DNA of 64,000 nucleotides from Aselliscus stoliczkanus (taxonomy: Eukaryota; Chordata; Mammalia; Chiroptera; Hipposideridae), in contig CM066732.1 of assembly GCA_033961575.1 (NCBI GenBank), positions 82,726,687-82,790,686 of the forward strand, read 5' to 3'. The notes beneath the pieces were generated by a model. That model was given only the letters and a program-made list of their open reading frames with translations, did not search any database and was not told the DNA's origin. Shown here one piece after another: positions 47,321 to 59,520 of the stretch. Positions within the stretch are counted from its first letter, which is position 1, and every line of letters starts with the position of its first letter. Both the position numbers and the translations under genes were made by a program.

Positions 47321-48945
47321 CTCATTGTACTACACATGGCTAATTGTATTTGCTATCAACGCCTAAATGGCAGCAAAAACTAACAGGAGTCTTAAAACTC
47401 TGGGACCTTTTCCTCTGTTTACCAAAGAGCATCAAGATCTTACTCTCTGGGTCATAAGTCAGAGATGGTACAGGAAAAGCCATTCGTTCAGATGTTTGCC
47501 TCATCTGCTGCAGAAGAAGATTGCTAATAACTATATCCAAATCAAGAAAACTTTGGAAGTGAATGTTCAAATTTATGGATTTGGTGCCAATTTATATTTG
47601 CAAAAATATTTCATATGTACAGATTGGGTAAGGAAATTAATCAAGAAATTACTTACTGCATATATAATGTACTAACTGTTTCAAAATAAGGTATGTCCAC
47701 TATTGGAGCTTTCTAAATCTTTACTACAGGTATTCTATAAGAATGAGACTCATAACTTCAGTGTTTGTATTGCTTTGTTCTCAATAGACTTCTTGGATAT
47801 TTCCCTGATTTCCCTTTTAGTATAAGTCCCATTAAAAAAAAAATAAGAAATATTTCTATAGTAACTAGAATTCAATTTTCTCTACCAAAATCACCAATAA
47901 AGCAAAAATTTCCTATTGCTATTAGTGTTCAGGCAAGAAATACCAAGAATATAATGTCATGACCTCAGAACTGTGTAGTGAGAATATTCTTTAAAGCAGT
48001 CAGTCTTTGACAGACTCACCTAATCAAGGCATCACGTTGCTATGGAACATCATTCCCATGTCCATCCAAACACAACCTGTAGCGGAATAAAAAAAAGCAA
48101 AGGAAGACACCATCACTTTTTGGCTGGTGTTTTATTTATTGCATCACCACCAAATGTTAAGTAAACAGGGAAGCAGATTTTTTCTTATTTAGAACCATGA
48201 GAGAAAAAGTCCTTTATCTAGAGATTATGATTTAAAGTTTTATTATCCAGCTGGGAATAATAAATATAGTCATATTTGCTTTCAGAGAAGAATGAAACTT
48301 AATATATTTATACAAATATAGCCTCCTAAGAAAATAGACACTGAAGCTGAGGTTCCTACAAGTTCATAAAACTTAGGCTGAAGGGAAATTGCATTTAGAA
48401 TCATTTACACACTCAGGATAAGCTTCATGATGAACTGCAAGAGTAGAAAAGAGCCCACAACTATAATGCATCTCTTAAATTATAGATAGAAAAGCAAAAT
48501 ACATATTGTTATCTAATAGAAAGTTCTACAAATTAAAATCTGTTTGATTTATTTTAATGATTACACTCAACATATATAATTACTTAAAATATTTCCTATC
48601 TAAGCTACTGATACGGAATGAGTAGCCTATATTTGAAATATAATAACACATTCTGAACAAGTTCACAACATGTAATATGATTATTGCAGAAAGATAATGG
48701 TTGAATGTGAATACTGAATGTGGATAGTTCATTTTTTTTCTTTGTTCTTGTTACATTTTATTGGCATCATGTTCATCTCTTTACCAGGAACTCAGCCCGC
48801 ACCCTAGAATGTAGAACCTTGAAAAAAATGGGTAGTGCTCCATTAAGCAAGCTACAGTGGAAGATCCTAGGTAGGGGGCAGAATTGCCAGGGTTTCATAA
48901 TCACTTAATGATGAGAATATTGGGGATTCAGTAGGGAAAACAAAA
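47321..48945. other. Unassigned sequence
   Basis: No repeat or exon recognised. The open frame 47367-47675 shows no known domain. Confidence 0.4.
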
Positions 48946-48955
48946 AAAGACTGGC

Positions 48956-51877
48956 ACAGTAGGTAAACGTTGTGTTTACCTTCTCTCACAACCATATCAA
49001 AATTACATCTAATCTACAAAACAACCATTATTGAGAATAATATCAAATCAAGCTGAACTGAAGCCTTTCAACTAAGGACGCACAGAAGAAGCCACCTGCA
49101 GACTTGTAGGAAGGTCAGAGATGTGGAACAGGTTGGTCTCAAACACGCGTGTGACCACTAAAGATCGGGAGAGATACGTCAGCTGTCAGGGTCCCCCCCA
49201 TCCCCTAAAGGAGTAAGGGATTCCAACGCCATACCAGCCCAGGTCCAGCACCGGGGAGAGAAGTCCACATAATTTTTGGTGGTGAAAACCAGCATAGATT
49301 GTGACTGAGTGAGACTGAGGGCAGCTGCACTCCCAGGTGCTCCTCTTAAAGGGACCTCGTGCAGACTTACCCTCCATGGAATCACTTGCTCTGAGCTCCA
49401 GTGATGGGCAGCAGCTGGAAAGGTGGCAGGGGCACGGTGGGAAATTGAGTTCTCTGGCTTCGGATGGGGGCTGGAGAGGCAGATTTCTCCTGATGGAGAA
49501 GCTGGTGGAGGCCATTGTCCTTTTGTTGAGCCCTCCTCATTTCCAAAGTGCGGTCTCAGGTGGTTGTCATATCTGAGTCTCCCTGATTCATCCACCACGC
49601 CCTGGCAATTTGAGACAAGGCCCCTGCCCAACTTTCTGGTACACTGATGATGCTTCCAGTGACTTTTTTGTGCACACCTCTTACCTTGGCTTATGCTTCA
49701 TTTTCATAGGGTCTCTCAAAGGTTTGCAGAATGCAGACAAGCAACATCTGGCTTGGGTATGCCCTGTACCTCTGGCTGAGCAGCCCTAAGCTGGCACTAG
49801 CGGCAGCTGGCCTGGGTTTGAGGCTTGGCTTCTAAGGCACTTCCAAGCACAGCACAGGTGGCAGCCATCTGCAGATTTCTTTCTGGCTCCAGCTGGGTAG
49901 CCCCGGGTGGGGCACTGGCTGTGACTGAAGTAGCCCTACAGTGGATCCTTTCCAAGGTGGTCCTGGGGCTGGCACCCCCAGTGGCCAGTTTTAAAATGAG
50001 CTAGAGCATCACCTAGTCATCTCCAAGTATGACAAACCCAAGGTGAGGACTGGGCAAGCACCAGAGCCCAGCTGAGGCAGATCCTGCTCCATAAGGTCAG
50101 CCCCTGCACCACAACTCCTCCATGATAGTCACCGCCAGGCCTCACAACCAGTGAGCCCAAGGGTCAGTCCCTCCTACTGATGTGCAATTATCAACCACGG
50201 CTCAACTGCAACAGGAGGACACACACAACCCACACGAGGAAAACACCTGGAGTGTGTGGCTCAGGCGACCAGAAAGACTGTGCCACTGAACCCCAGCACA
50301 CCTACTACATAAGGCCACTCTGCTAAGACCAGAAGACCTACCTAATACATAGAAACAAACACAGGGAGATAGCCAAAATGGTGAAACAAAGAAACATGTT
50401 CCAAATAAAATAACAGAACAAAGCTCCAGAAAAAGAACTAAGCAAAACAAAGATAAGCAATCTATCAGATGCAGAGTTCCAAACAATGGTTATAAGAATT
50501 CTCAGTGATCTCAGGGAGAACTTCAACAAAGATATAGGAAGCATAAAAATGAAGATGGAAATCATAAAAAAGAATCAGTAAGAAATATAGGATACAATAA
50601 TGGAAACAAAGAATATATTCCAGGGAATCAACAGTAGATTAGGTGAAGCAGAGGATCCAACCAGCAATGTAGAAGATAAGGTAGCAGAAAACACCCAACC
50701 AAAACAGCAAAAAGAAAAAAGAATCCAAAAAATCAAGGAGAACTTAAGTGATCTCCAGGACAATATCAAGCATACCAACATTTGCATCATAGGGGTACCA
50801 GAAGGAGAAGAGACAGAGCAAGGAATTAAAAATCTATTTGAAGAAATAATGACAGAAAACTTCCCTAACTTGGTGAAGGAAATGTACATACAAGCCAAAG
50901 AAGCACAGAGTCCCAAACAAGATAAGCCCAAGGAGGCCAACACCAAGACACATTACAATTAAAATGCCTTAGGTTAAAATACAAAGAGAGAATCTTAAAA
51001 GCAGCAAGAAAAAAGCAGTTAGTTACCTACAAGGAAGTCTCCATAAGACTGTCAGTTGATTTCTCAATAGAAAATTTGCAGGTAAGAAGGGAGTGGCAGG
51101 AAATATTCCAACGGATGAAAAACAATGATATACAACGAAGATTGCTCAACCCAGCAAGCTGTCAATTAGACTTAAAGGACAGGTAAGGAGCTTCCCAGAC
51201 AAGAAAAGGCTGAAAGAGCTCATCATCACCAAACCAGCATTACAAGGAATCTTAGAGGAACTTCTTTAAGATGGGAGAGAGGTTAAGGATGGATGAAAGG
51301 GGAAGGGATTAGGAAGTATAAATTGGTTGTTATGCAGTAGTTATGGGGATGTAGGGTATAGCATAAGGAATACAGTCCATAATATTGTAATAACTAGGTA
51401 TGGTGCCAGATAGGGACTAGATCTATAGGGTGATAGGTAGGAACAGGGGTGGGGGCAGGTGAAAAAGGTGAAGGCATTAAGAAATACGAATTGACAGTTA
51501 ATACAGTATAGGGAATATATTATAATCAACAATGTTGTAAAGATCACATAAGGAGCCAGATGGGCACTGGACTTATCAAAGGGATCACGTAATAGGCTGT
51601 GTAGATGCCTGATCAATGCACTATATACCTGAGGAGCTGAAGTTGAATAATATTGAACATCGACTATAACTAAATATATAGGAATATATAGTCATGGGAT
51701 GTGGAATACAATACAGGGAAGATAGTCAATGGTACTGTAACAGCCATATAAGATGTCAGAGGGGTGGGTACCTTGGGGGGTGGGTTATCACTTTATGAGG
51801 GATTTAAATGTCTAACTATTACATTGCTTTGTATACCTGAAACTAATAAAAATAAATAATTTTTTTTTTTTAAAAGG
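48956..51877 (+). mobile_element. Apparently full-length HAL1 (half-L1) element
   Basis: An L1-type GC-richer 5' UTR (about 48956-50377) is followed by ORF1 (50378-51270) and then directly by an L1-type 3' UTR (51271-51865) with an A/T-rich tail. ORF2 is absent with no sign of an abrupt partial ORF2, which is the definition of HAL1. Probable TSD AAAAGACTGGC / AAAAGATTGGC (about 48945-48955, 51878-51888), with one mismatch. HAL1 depends on reverse transcriptase from L1 in trans. Confidence 0.82.
50378..51270 (+). pseudogene. HAL1/L1 ORF1 (RNA-binding protein) remnant
   Basis: Starts MVKQRNMFQIK, matching the L1 ORF1 N-terminus, then an in-frame stop at codon 12. Further stops occur near 50579 and 50588. 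The open piece 50600-50962 covers the end of the coiled coil and the start of the RRM-like core, with TNICIIGVPEGEE and a LFEEIMTENFPNLVKE block. Beyond it the C-terminal domain (RLSVDFSIENLQVRREW) is in another frame. In active elements this protein packages the element's RNA. This copy is dead. Confidence 0.88.
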
Positions 51878-51888
51878 AAAAGATTGGC

Positions 51889-54234
51889 TAATCTAAGGAT
51901 ACCACAATCCCGAAAGGAGTGCCTTCTGGAAAAGGTAACTTCGTTATTTACAGGACTAACAATAATAAGCTTAGGTACTTTCTATATTATAATCTAATTC
52001 TGTTCCATATTTGAAACCCAAAATGCATTTACTTACAAACACATGCAATAATGATGATTAGCAACCTCAAATGTATTTAATCCATAATTTGGCTAACTTG
52101 TCCAAAATTTTAGGGATGGATAGTTAGTATCAACAGTTCAACAGTACAATTTCACTGCTGCAATAAACAGGATGCTGTTACTCAGGCAAAACATTCACAG
52201 ATTTCGGCATTGTTTTTATATTATCTAGATTTTGACTCTCTTTCTAAAGCTCTCTAAAAAGTATGTTTCTAACTTGTCTTCCAATATCATCCCATATCGA
52301 TATCTACATAACTGTACATTTAAAAATGCTTCTTGAAGTAACTTCACTCATTTATTCTTTTTTTAAAAAATTCTTTTATTGTGAAATATTCCCTCATTTA
52401 TTCTTAATCAATTTCTCCCACTCCTGTTATTAGTGGAGATGGATATCCAATGTTCACCATCTTCAAAACAATTTCTTTCTAATTGTAACCGTTAAAGTCA
52501 TTCTATTTGGTCAGGTTATCTGAGGAGCAGACACCAGATTGGGTTCAGCCTTTCAAGAGAGTTGTTGGAAAAACACCTGCAAAGAACAAAGGAAGGAAGC
52601 AGGAGTAGGCAGAGAAAGACTGCAGATGCATTGTTATACTGACATCCCTGATAGGAGAGGGGTAAGAAGGATTAGGCAGGTAGTCTCAGACTGCAGTATT
52701 TACAACTCTAAGAAATCTCAGCCAAAAAAAAGATAGGGAGTTCCCAAGCCAGACCTGCCGACTAGTGGAGTCCAATGAATGACCCATAAGAATGAGACGA
52801 CACTAGAATTCCTGCCATGCTCAGTCATGGGCCGAGAACATCCTCGGGAAGCATGCCTCATTGTGGACATGGTGGGTCCTGAATGGTGGCAGTTAAAAGT
52901 GTCTGTAACTGCTCTCCTCGGCAGGAGATCTGAGGTGCCTTAGTCATTTTGGGGCTCTTCCTGAATCTCTAAAACAAGGTCTGAATTGTGTCCTAGAATG
53001 GGAAGACCCTTTGTAAATGTCCAAAACGTGCAAGAATATGTACACTAATTTACCTTCCAACTAGAGATAGGGATACCATCAGCATCACAGTGACAGGGGA
53101 ATTCGATTGATAATCTTAACACACTGCCTGCTGACACACACTGTATTTGGATAACTATATCTCTTCATTCTCATGCAAAATTAAAAGAAAACTTAAGAAC
53201 CCTACTTCCCCATTCATAAGTGTATGAGTATTTTTGTTTCTCTTGATTGAAGAAACATCTCTTTAAATAAGTTTTTAGGTTTTTCAGTAACAGTAACATG
53301 CTTCTTCAAAATATGTATATCCAAGAATTCCTTTCTCTTGCTTTTGCAAATACACACCAACCTGAGAGGAAATAAAGCAATTATAGCTGAAAGATAATGC
53401 CCCATATGGTCAGGCCCACATATCTCCCCTCATAATTCTTAAAGGACCAATGCAGAATTACAGCCTTAGCTGAGTATGTAAGGACTGTATGTAGTCTGAG
53501 GGTGAGAAGCTCCAAGATCACTGAGGAATGAATGGAGAAATGAACTTAACAACACAGAAACCGTGCTGGTATCTTGAACTCGCATTGCCATACCTCATTT
53601 TACTCTCCTCCTGGAAATATTAGAAGGCTGAAAAGCACCTGACTTAGATTCCTTTGGAAACTAGGTTTCTAGAAGTGAATTAATTGCATTGGGAGGTAGT
53701 AGTGGCTAGCATGCAGGCACAAATAGGAGTCTTTTTGCCTCAGACAAGCTGACTCTTTATCATAGTTGCAGTGTGGTGATCATGTAACAAAAAGCCCAAT
53801 GGCAACCTCCTTGCAATGCTTTTGTAAATACTTAATTCCCTTAAGCAAACACCTATTTCCTGCAAACACCCAAGTCCTTATACACACCTAATTCCCTGAA
53901 GTAAGCCTCTTTCTGCTTGGTTTCATTTCCCTGAACAAAAACCTTAACTGATACAATAGTTGAGAAGTGTGTGTTCATTCAATAGGGAGGTAAACACACT
54001 GAAACCATGAGGTGACGGATGATGGAACGACTGTAGTTGCATAAAGATGAAATGTTGCTATGGAAGAATCAAGATGTTGCTAAGGATCTTCCAAAGAAAG
54101 AGAGCTTAGGTAATAAATCCTGGGGAAGGGGATTCCTGGTCAGAAATACTCTGATGTTTAAGAAACCACTGGTAGATTCAATGGGAATAGGAAGAGGAAG
54201 GTTCCAGGGACCAGTTCCAAGTATTTAATGAAAA
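51889..54234. other. Unassigned sequence, part possibly an old LTR
   Basis: The 52500-53000 part has mixed GC content (GGAGCAGACACCAGATTGGG, then GCAGGAGTAGGCAGAGAAAG) and may be a decayed LTR or internal retroviral relic, but I cannot name it. The remainder is unassigned. Confidence 0.35.
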
Positions 54235-54239
54235 TATAT

Positions 54240-54610
54240 CCTAGTGTTGTACAGCACTTCAGAGTTTACAATGTGAAACCATCTGAGAACTTTGTAGCTA
54301 GTGGTCTAGACAAATTGAGAAATATTATTATCTAACCTGTGTTTTTTAAATTAAAATTTATTGAGGTGACCATGGTTAGTAAAGTTACATAGGTTTCAGG
54401 TGTACACTTATGTAATACATCATCTATATATTATGTTGATTGTTCACCACTCAGCGTCAGTTCTCCTGCCATCACTATACATTTGATCCTGTTTACTCTC
54501 TAGTGCTGTAGATAAGGAAACTGAGTCTCAAAGGGATTTTCATAACTGGCAAGTAGTTGAATATGGATAAAAACTATGTTTTTTGGTTCTCAGTGTATTT
54601 TATCCAGTAC
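54240..54610 (-). repeat. MIR SINE split by an L1 tail
   Basis: Left half (54240-54345) has GTTGTACAGCACTTCAGAGT and ATTATTATCTAACC; right half (54505-54610) has GCTGTAGATAAGGAAACTGA and GTCTCAAAGGGATTTTCATA. Together they form one MIR-class reverse-complement copy interrupted by the L1 tail. Confidence 0.6.
54346..54504 (-). mobile_element. L1 3' UTR tail, inserted in MIR
   Basis: Plus-strand ATTTATTGAGGTGACCATGG, TACATAGGTTTCAGGTGTAC and TTGTTCACCACTCAGCGTCA: the reverse complement of the same L1 tail as at 24110-24425. TSD not clear. Confidence 0.82.
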
Positions 54611-55415
54611 AATGCAGACTGTCCACATAATATTCCCTCCCACACAACTTTAGAGTATTTTTAAATGATTTGAATTCATAAATTAAATATTTAGATATTG
54701 TATAGAAATTAGCAGAAATCTGTAAAAACATTTACGTCCACTCAAATAAATAATAAAAGAATATACTTATCTGATCTTTCAGCACAACTAAAGCTTGTTA
54801 CTGTAGGTCTCACAGCCACCTCATTTTTCATATCTAATAGCATCCTGAGGCTGTATATACGTAGCTTTAACTTTTTTTGTTTCCTAAAGACACTACACTT
54901 CTTACTCTCTTGGGCTATTGTCATTACCTATTTGTTCCCACTCTTGGTGATGGTACCTCTCTATTCCACACTCATTTAATAAAGATTTGGAATTATTGAA
55001 ATTCTATACTAATGAGTACCATGCAATATTACCATGTGGAATTTAAGCACCAGATAGCAATATGCACAGCACAAATGTAATGTGTTTTATGAGATATATT
55101 AGCAAAACTGGGTGTGCTTCAAGGTGAGCAACAAAATACAAGCAAAAGACACAGAGGTATGTAATGCATCTTACAGCAGGCTATCTAGCATGGACAACCG
55201 AAACTCAATGCTTTTGATTCTACAATCTGAAGTGACCCACAATTCACATTTATTCCAGCCATGTCCCTACTGGTGCCCAGCAAGCCCCAAATTATTGCAA
55301 TTTAATAAAATGTAACTAGTGTTAAACCCATATATTATACTTTTACAAAGGGAAATTTGTTGTGATGAGGGATTACATTTTAGATTTGGCATCACTTATG
55401 TTTATAAATCAGTTC
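54611..55415. other. Unassigned sequence
   Basis: Nothing recognised. Confidence 0.4.
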
Positions 55416-55417
55416 AG

Positions 55418-55600
55418 CTATCATTTAATGAGCATCAAATATGTGCCAGGAACTATGCTAGATCCTTCACATAAATTATCACATTTATGCTTCTTAGTAA
55501 CCTTATACAATATTAAAATTCACATTTGTAGATAAACATCTCAGAAAATTTAAGAAATATTAAGAGTACATGATTAATAGCTGGTAGCACAAAATTTGAA
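55418..55600 (-). repeat. MIR SINE fragment
   Basis: AATGAGCATCAAATATGTGC then CAGGAACTATGCTAGATCC and ACATTTGTAGATAAACATCT follow the reverse complement of MIR. Confidence 0.65.
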
Positions 55601-55696
55601 ATTGAATATCTGTGAATATATGACTAAACTAGAGAAGCTCTCCAGGCTCACACAGGCAGAAATTATCATGCATTATATTAATCTAGGCCACCTTTT

Positions 55697-56128
55697 TTAT
55701 TTTTAAGATTTTATTGGGGAATTGGGGGAGGGGAACAGCATTGGGGAATCGGGGAAGGGGAACAGACAAGTTGCTGTCTTCTTGTTCTTCAGTCTAGTTG
55801 CGGAGGATGTTGTTTCACTGGCCCATGTAGGTATCGTCACTGCGCTCTTCCCAGATGAGGCAGATCGGTCGCCAGCCTCTGGATGGTCGCTCACCACGGC
55901 TATTGGCAGCTCTCACACTGACTGCAGGCCACTCACTGTAGCCTATGGCAGCCCACTGCAGCAGGGACTGCAGCCTACACTGTCTCCGGGGCTCACACAG
56001 CCCAGCTCCAGGTGGAGCTATTATTAGCTGTAGAGGGCAGTGTCACTGGCCCTCATATGTGGGATCTGAACCAGGGCTGCTGGCATCCCAAAACCAGCTC
56101 TCAACCAATGCGCCACTCAGCCGGCCCC
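55697..56128 (-). mobile_element. Composite SINE with Rhin-type head and long extra body
   Basis: On the minus strand the 5' ~100 bp (56128 down to about 56030) are the Rhin-type tRNA-derived head, through GAGGGCCAGTGACACTGCCC. Instead of a poly(A) tail it continues for about 330 bp of unrelated sequence to a T/A-rich end near 55697. The far end is G-rich on the plus strand (six G-runs, 55716-55760). Flanks ATCTAGGCCACC... (55681) and ATCTGGTTCATTTTTA (56129) may be a decayed TSD. Confidence 0.8.
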
Positions 56129-56446
56129 ATCTGGTTCATTTTTAATCTAAAACTCTCAGCAAATATTTTCTGAACTTGTCTTATGTTAAAGCCATGTAGA
56201 ACTACCATGCTTTGAATGATGAAATTAGTGAAGTAGACACAAATCCTGCTATAAAGATGTTAAAACTGGTAAGCAGATAAGGCCCATACTAACAAGGATA
56301 CAATGAGGATAGCGATGTGAGCCCTAAGAAACAAACATAATCCTTTGGAAGTCCACATAAGAAATTATTACGCTTTGCTGATGAATCAGGAATGACTCTG
56401 GAAGTGACAGCATGTGAGCCAGGCCTTAGAGAGATGGTGACATTTT
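56129..56446. other. Unassigned sequence
   Basis: Nothing recognised. Confidence 0.4.
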
Positions 56447-57020
56447 AAATCCGATAATAGTTAAGTGCTGGTGAGGATATGGAGAAATTTAAAGCCTCAT
56501 ATACTGCTGGTGGACAGGTAAAATGGTGCAGCTGCTTTGTAAAACAGACAGGTATTACTCAATGGATTAAAACAGAGTTGTCATATGACCCAGAAATTCT
56601 CCTTCTAGGTATACACCCAAGAGAAATGAAAACATATGCCCATACAAAAATTTATACACAAGTGTTTATAGCAGCATTATTCATAACAACCAAAAGATGG
56701 AAATGACCCAAATGTCCATCAACAAAGGGATACACAAAATATGGTATATCCATACAATGGAATATTATTCTGCTGTCAAAAGAAATGAAGTGTGGATACA
56801 TGCAATAACACAGTTGACTCATGAAAATAGTATGCATATGTGAAAGAAGCCAGTCACAAAATCCCACTTATATATGCAATTCCATTAATATGAAAGCCCA
56901 TAATAGAGAAATCTATAGTGACAATTGTTGCTATAGGGACAGTGGTTGCTTAGCGACAGTGGGGAGGGAGATGAGTGGATAAGGGTATGATAGCTAAAGG
57001 GTATGAGGTTTCTTTTTGAG
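56447..57020 (+). mobile_element. Old mammalian L1 (L1M-type) 3' fragment
   Basis: ORF2 C-terminal text (CATATGACCCAGAAATTCTC, CATCAACAAAGGGATACACA, ACAATGGAATATTATTCTGC) continues into a 3' UTR (GGTTGCTTAGCGACAGTGGG). It differs from the young bat-type L1 tails here and looks like an ancient placental subfamily. Confidence 0.85.
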
Positions 57021-57320
57021 GTAACAAGAAAAATTTAGACACAAAACCAGCATAAGCCTACAAAAAAACCTCATAAATGTTATTTGTATTTGCTTTACCT
57101 TATTGTTGCTACTTCTGTAGGATGTTATTTCAACAACATAGTGTTCATATAGAACAATGTTACCCATCCACAAACTGACATTTTTTCTTATTTGCACTAT
57201 TAAGATATAGACAAAATAAAATCAACATAAAATCTTCCCTTATACTTTTTCTTCCATGCTAAAATTATAGTTACTCTCTTATTGTTTGTTTATTATTATT
57301 TATAGTCCTGAGTTTCAGGA

Positions 57321-57940
57321 TGTTAGTTTTCTGCTGCTGTGTAACAAATTACCACAAATTTAGCAGCTGAAATAGCATCTATTTATTATCTCACAATTCT
57401 CTAAGTCAGAAGTCTAGGCAGGCATGGTGGAGTCCTCTGCTTAGGGTTTTACAATGCCAAAATCAAGGGATCAGTCAGGCTGGGCTCTAGGAAATAATAC
57501 ACTCTGAAGCTGATCCAGGTCATTGGCAGAATTCAGTTCCTTGAAGGTATAGGACTGAGGTCCCCATTTCCTGGCTGGCTGTTGGCCGGGAGTTACTAGA
57601 GGCCACAGTGTGCACTTTGCACATTGGTCCCATCCATCTTAAAACCCAGCAATACAAAAGCACATTATAACCTTATTGTGCTTTGAATATCTCTGACTTT
57701 CCTTCTACCACCATCATGAGAAAACATTCTGTTCTTATAGAGTTATGAGATTATGTTATGCCCATCCCTATAACCTCCTTTTGATTAACTCAAAGTCAAC
57801 TGATTAGTAATTTTAATTAAACTGCAAAATCCCTTTCTCAATATAAGTTTATATAATCAGGGTATGCTATCTTGTCACATTCACAATTAGGGCAGAAAAT
57901 CTTGGGGGTCCATTTAGAATTTGACCTACTACACCTGATT
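57321..57940 (+). repeat. ERVL-type LTR, nearly complete solo copy
   Basis: Opens TGTTAGTTTTCTGCTGCTGT then GTAACAAATTACCACAAATT; middle has GGCAGAATTCAGTTCCTTGA, TGGCTGGCTGTTGGCCGGGA, ACAGTGTGCACTTTGCACAT and AAAGTCAACTGATTAGTAAT; ends TAGAATTTGACCTACTACA. The block order fits one old LTR of about 620 bp. No internal genes. Confidence 0.65.
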
Positions 57941-58239
57941 TAAATGAAAAGGTTTCTACTGATAAGTAAACTTTGGAAATACTGTCTAAGAAATGACAAA
58001 TAGTTGTTTTGTTTTTTCTCTCTATATATACAACATTTCCACATGCTTAACTGATTTATGTACTTTAGATTTCAAAATGGGAATACTTGGGGCTGGTATT
58101 TTTCAAATTGCATATTATGGGTCATTATATCAATTTAGTTCACTATGACCAGTATTAGTCATGGAAAAATAAAATTGAATAGAAAATATTAGAATCGGTC
58201 ACAAGAGGTCAAAGGTATTTTTATGAATGACTTTATACT

Positions 58240-58440
58240 CATCATACATTTATGTATTGCTTATCATGTGTCAGGCAGTGTTCTAAGAATTTTACAAGAA
58301 ATAATACGTGTCTTAATAATAATAATACCTGATAAAGGAACACAAGCACAGAGAGCCTATCCAAAAATCAGCTATTTAGGGAATGGCGAAGCCAGGATAT
58401 GAGCCCAAGCTCTACCTGGTTTCTAAGATCTAAATAATCT
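58240..58440 (-). repeat. MIR SINE
   Basis: TTGCTTATCATGTGTCAGGC then AGTGTTCTAAGAATTTTACA, and GCGAAGCCAGGATATGAGCC then CAAGCTCTACCTGG match the reverse complement of MIR over most of its length. Confidence 0.8.
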
Positions 58441-58698
58441 CTATCAGTGCTCTTAAGCTCTACTTTAGTATGTAATTTTTGCTTTCATTTCACTAGTTTT
58501 ATGGCAAATATATTTGAAAAATAATATTCTATATAATGTTTCCCAAACATATATTACACTGAATTCCTACGTTAAGTCTATCTATCAAGTTCATCATCAA
58601 TCTTGAGAAACTGGGCTTTAGAGATGCATAACAAAATGGCAAATCTTATACAAATATTTTTTGTTTTGTTTTGTTTTGACATTTGTATATGCTTTTAT

Positions 58699-59093
58699 TT
58701 TATTTTTTTATTTATTTTTAATTAGTTTCAGGTGTACAACACAGTGCAATAGTTATACTTTTTACCCCTCAAAGTGACAACCCCCCTCCCCCATTTAGCC
58801 ACCCCACTCCTCCCCCCATATCATATATATCTATTACACTTCCTCTGAGTCCCTTCCACAGTATATTCCATATCCCGTGACTATCTATATATTCAATTAC
58901 AGTTGGTATACAATATTATACAACCTCAGCTTCAGGTGTACAGTGCAGTGATCAAGCCTCTACTGCATCCATGAAATGGTCTCCCTAACAAGACATGTGA
59001 CCATCTGATACCCCACAAAATATTTACAACATTATTAATTATATTCCCCAAACTGTCTTTCATATCCCTGTGGCAATATTGTAGTTACCTATT
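58699..59093 (-). mobile_element. 5'-truncated L1 3' UTR
   Basis: Reverse complement of the two-module L1 3' UTR seen at 33325-33715: TTAGTTTCAGGTGTACAACA, CAAAGTGACAACCCCCCTCC, ATATTCAATTACAGTTGGTA and AACTGTCTTTCATATCCCTG. The T-rich end is at about 58660-58720. C-runs at 58781-58817 place a G-rich tract on the element's sense strand. Confidence 0.9.
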
Positions 59094-59339
59094 TAAGTTT
59101 AATTTATAAATAACTTCAGTAAAATAAAACCAATTCTATAACATCAATTCTTGAAAAACATTTCAGAAATCCATTTAAGTGGTTCCTATTGTTTCAGTAT
59201 TTCATGGAAAGAACTCAGATTCAGATAACCTTCAATCATTATTTAGGTTTATCAAACAGATCAGGAATTCATTGAGGTAAAGGAATCTTCACTTACAAGA
59301 ATCAGTTACACTCACAGGAGCAACAGGGAAAGGTAATAA

Positions 59340-59520
59340 ATATATACCATAATATATTCAGCAGCATGTAAAAGGAATCAACTAAATTACTTAGAGCAAT
59401 ACAGAGGAATCTTCAAAATATATTGTCAAGTTAAAAAAACAGAGATGGAAAATAATCTAAAGCATTTAGGTAAAGATAAAGGACATACATACAGACAAAT
59501 AAAAATCCCATGTATTTTTT
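59340..59520 (+). repeat. Possible ancient L1 tail relic
   Basis: GCAATACAGAGGAATCTTCA, AAATATATTGTCAAGTTAAA and CAGAGATGGAAAATAATCTA resemble old L1ME-type 3' ends. Weak. Confidence 0.35.

Noticed and set aside
49179..49631. 150-codon minus-strand open frame
   Set aside because: It lies antisense in the GC-richer HAL1 5' UTR, where stops are rarer; overlapping frames on both strands are also open and no domain is visible.
50600..50962. Functional small gene (120 codons, open)
   Set aside because: It is the middle of HAL1 ORF1 with stops on both sides in the normal frame; a pseudogene fragment.
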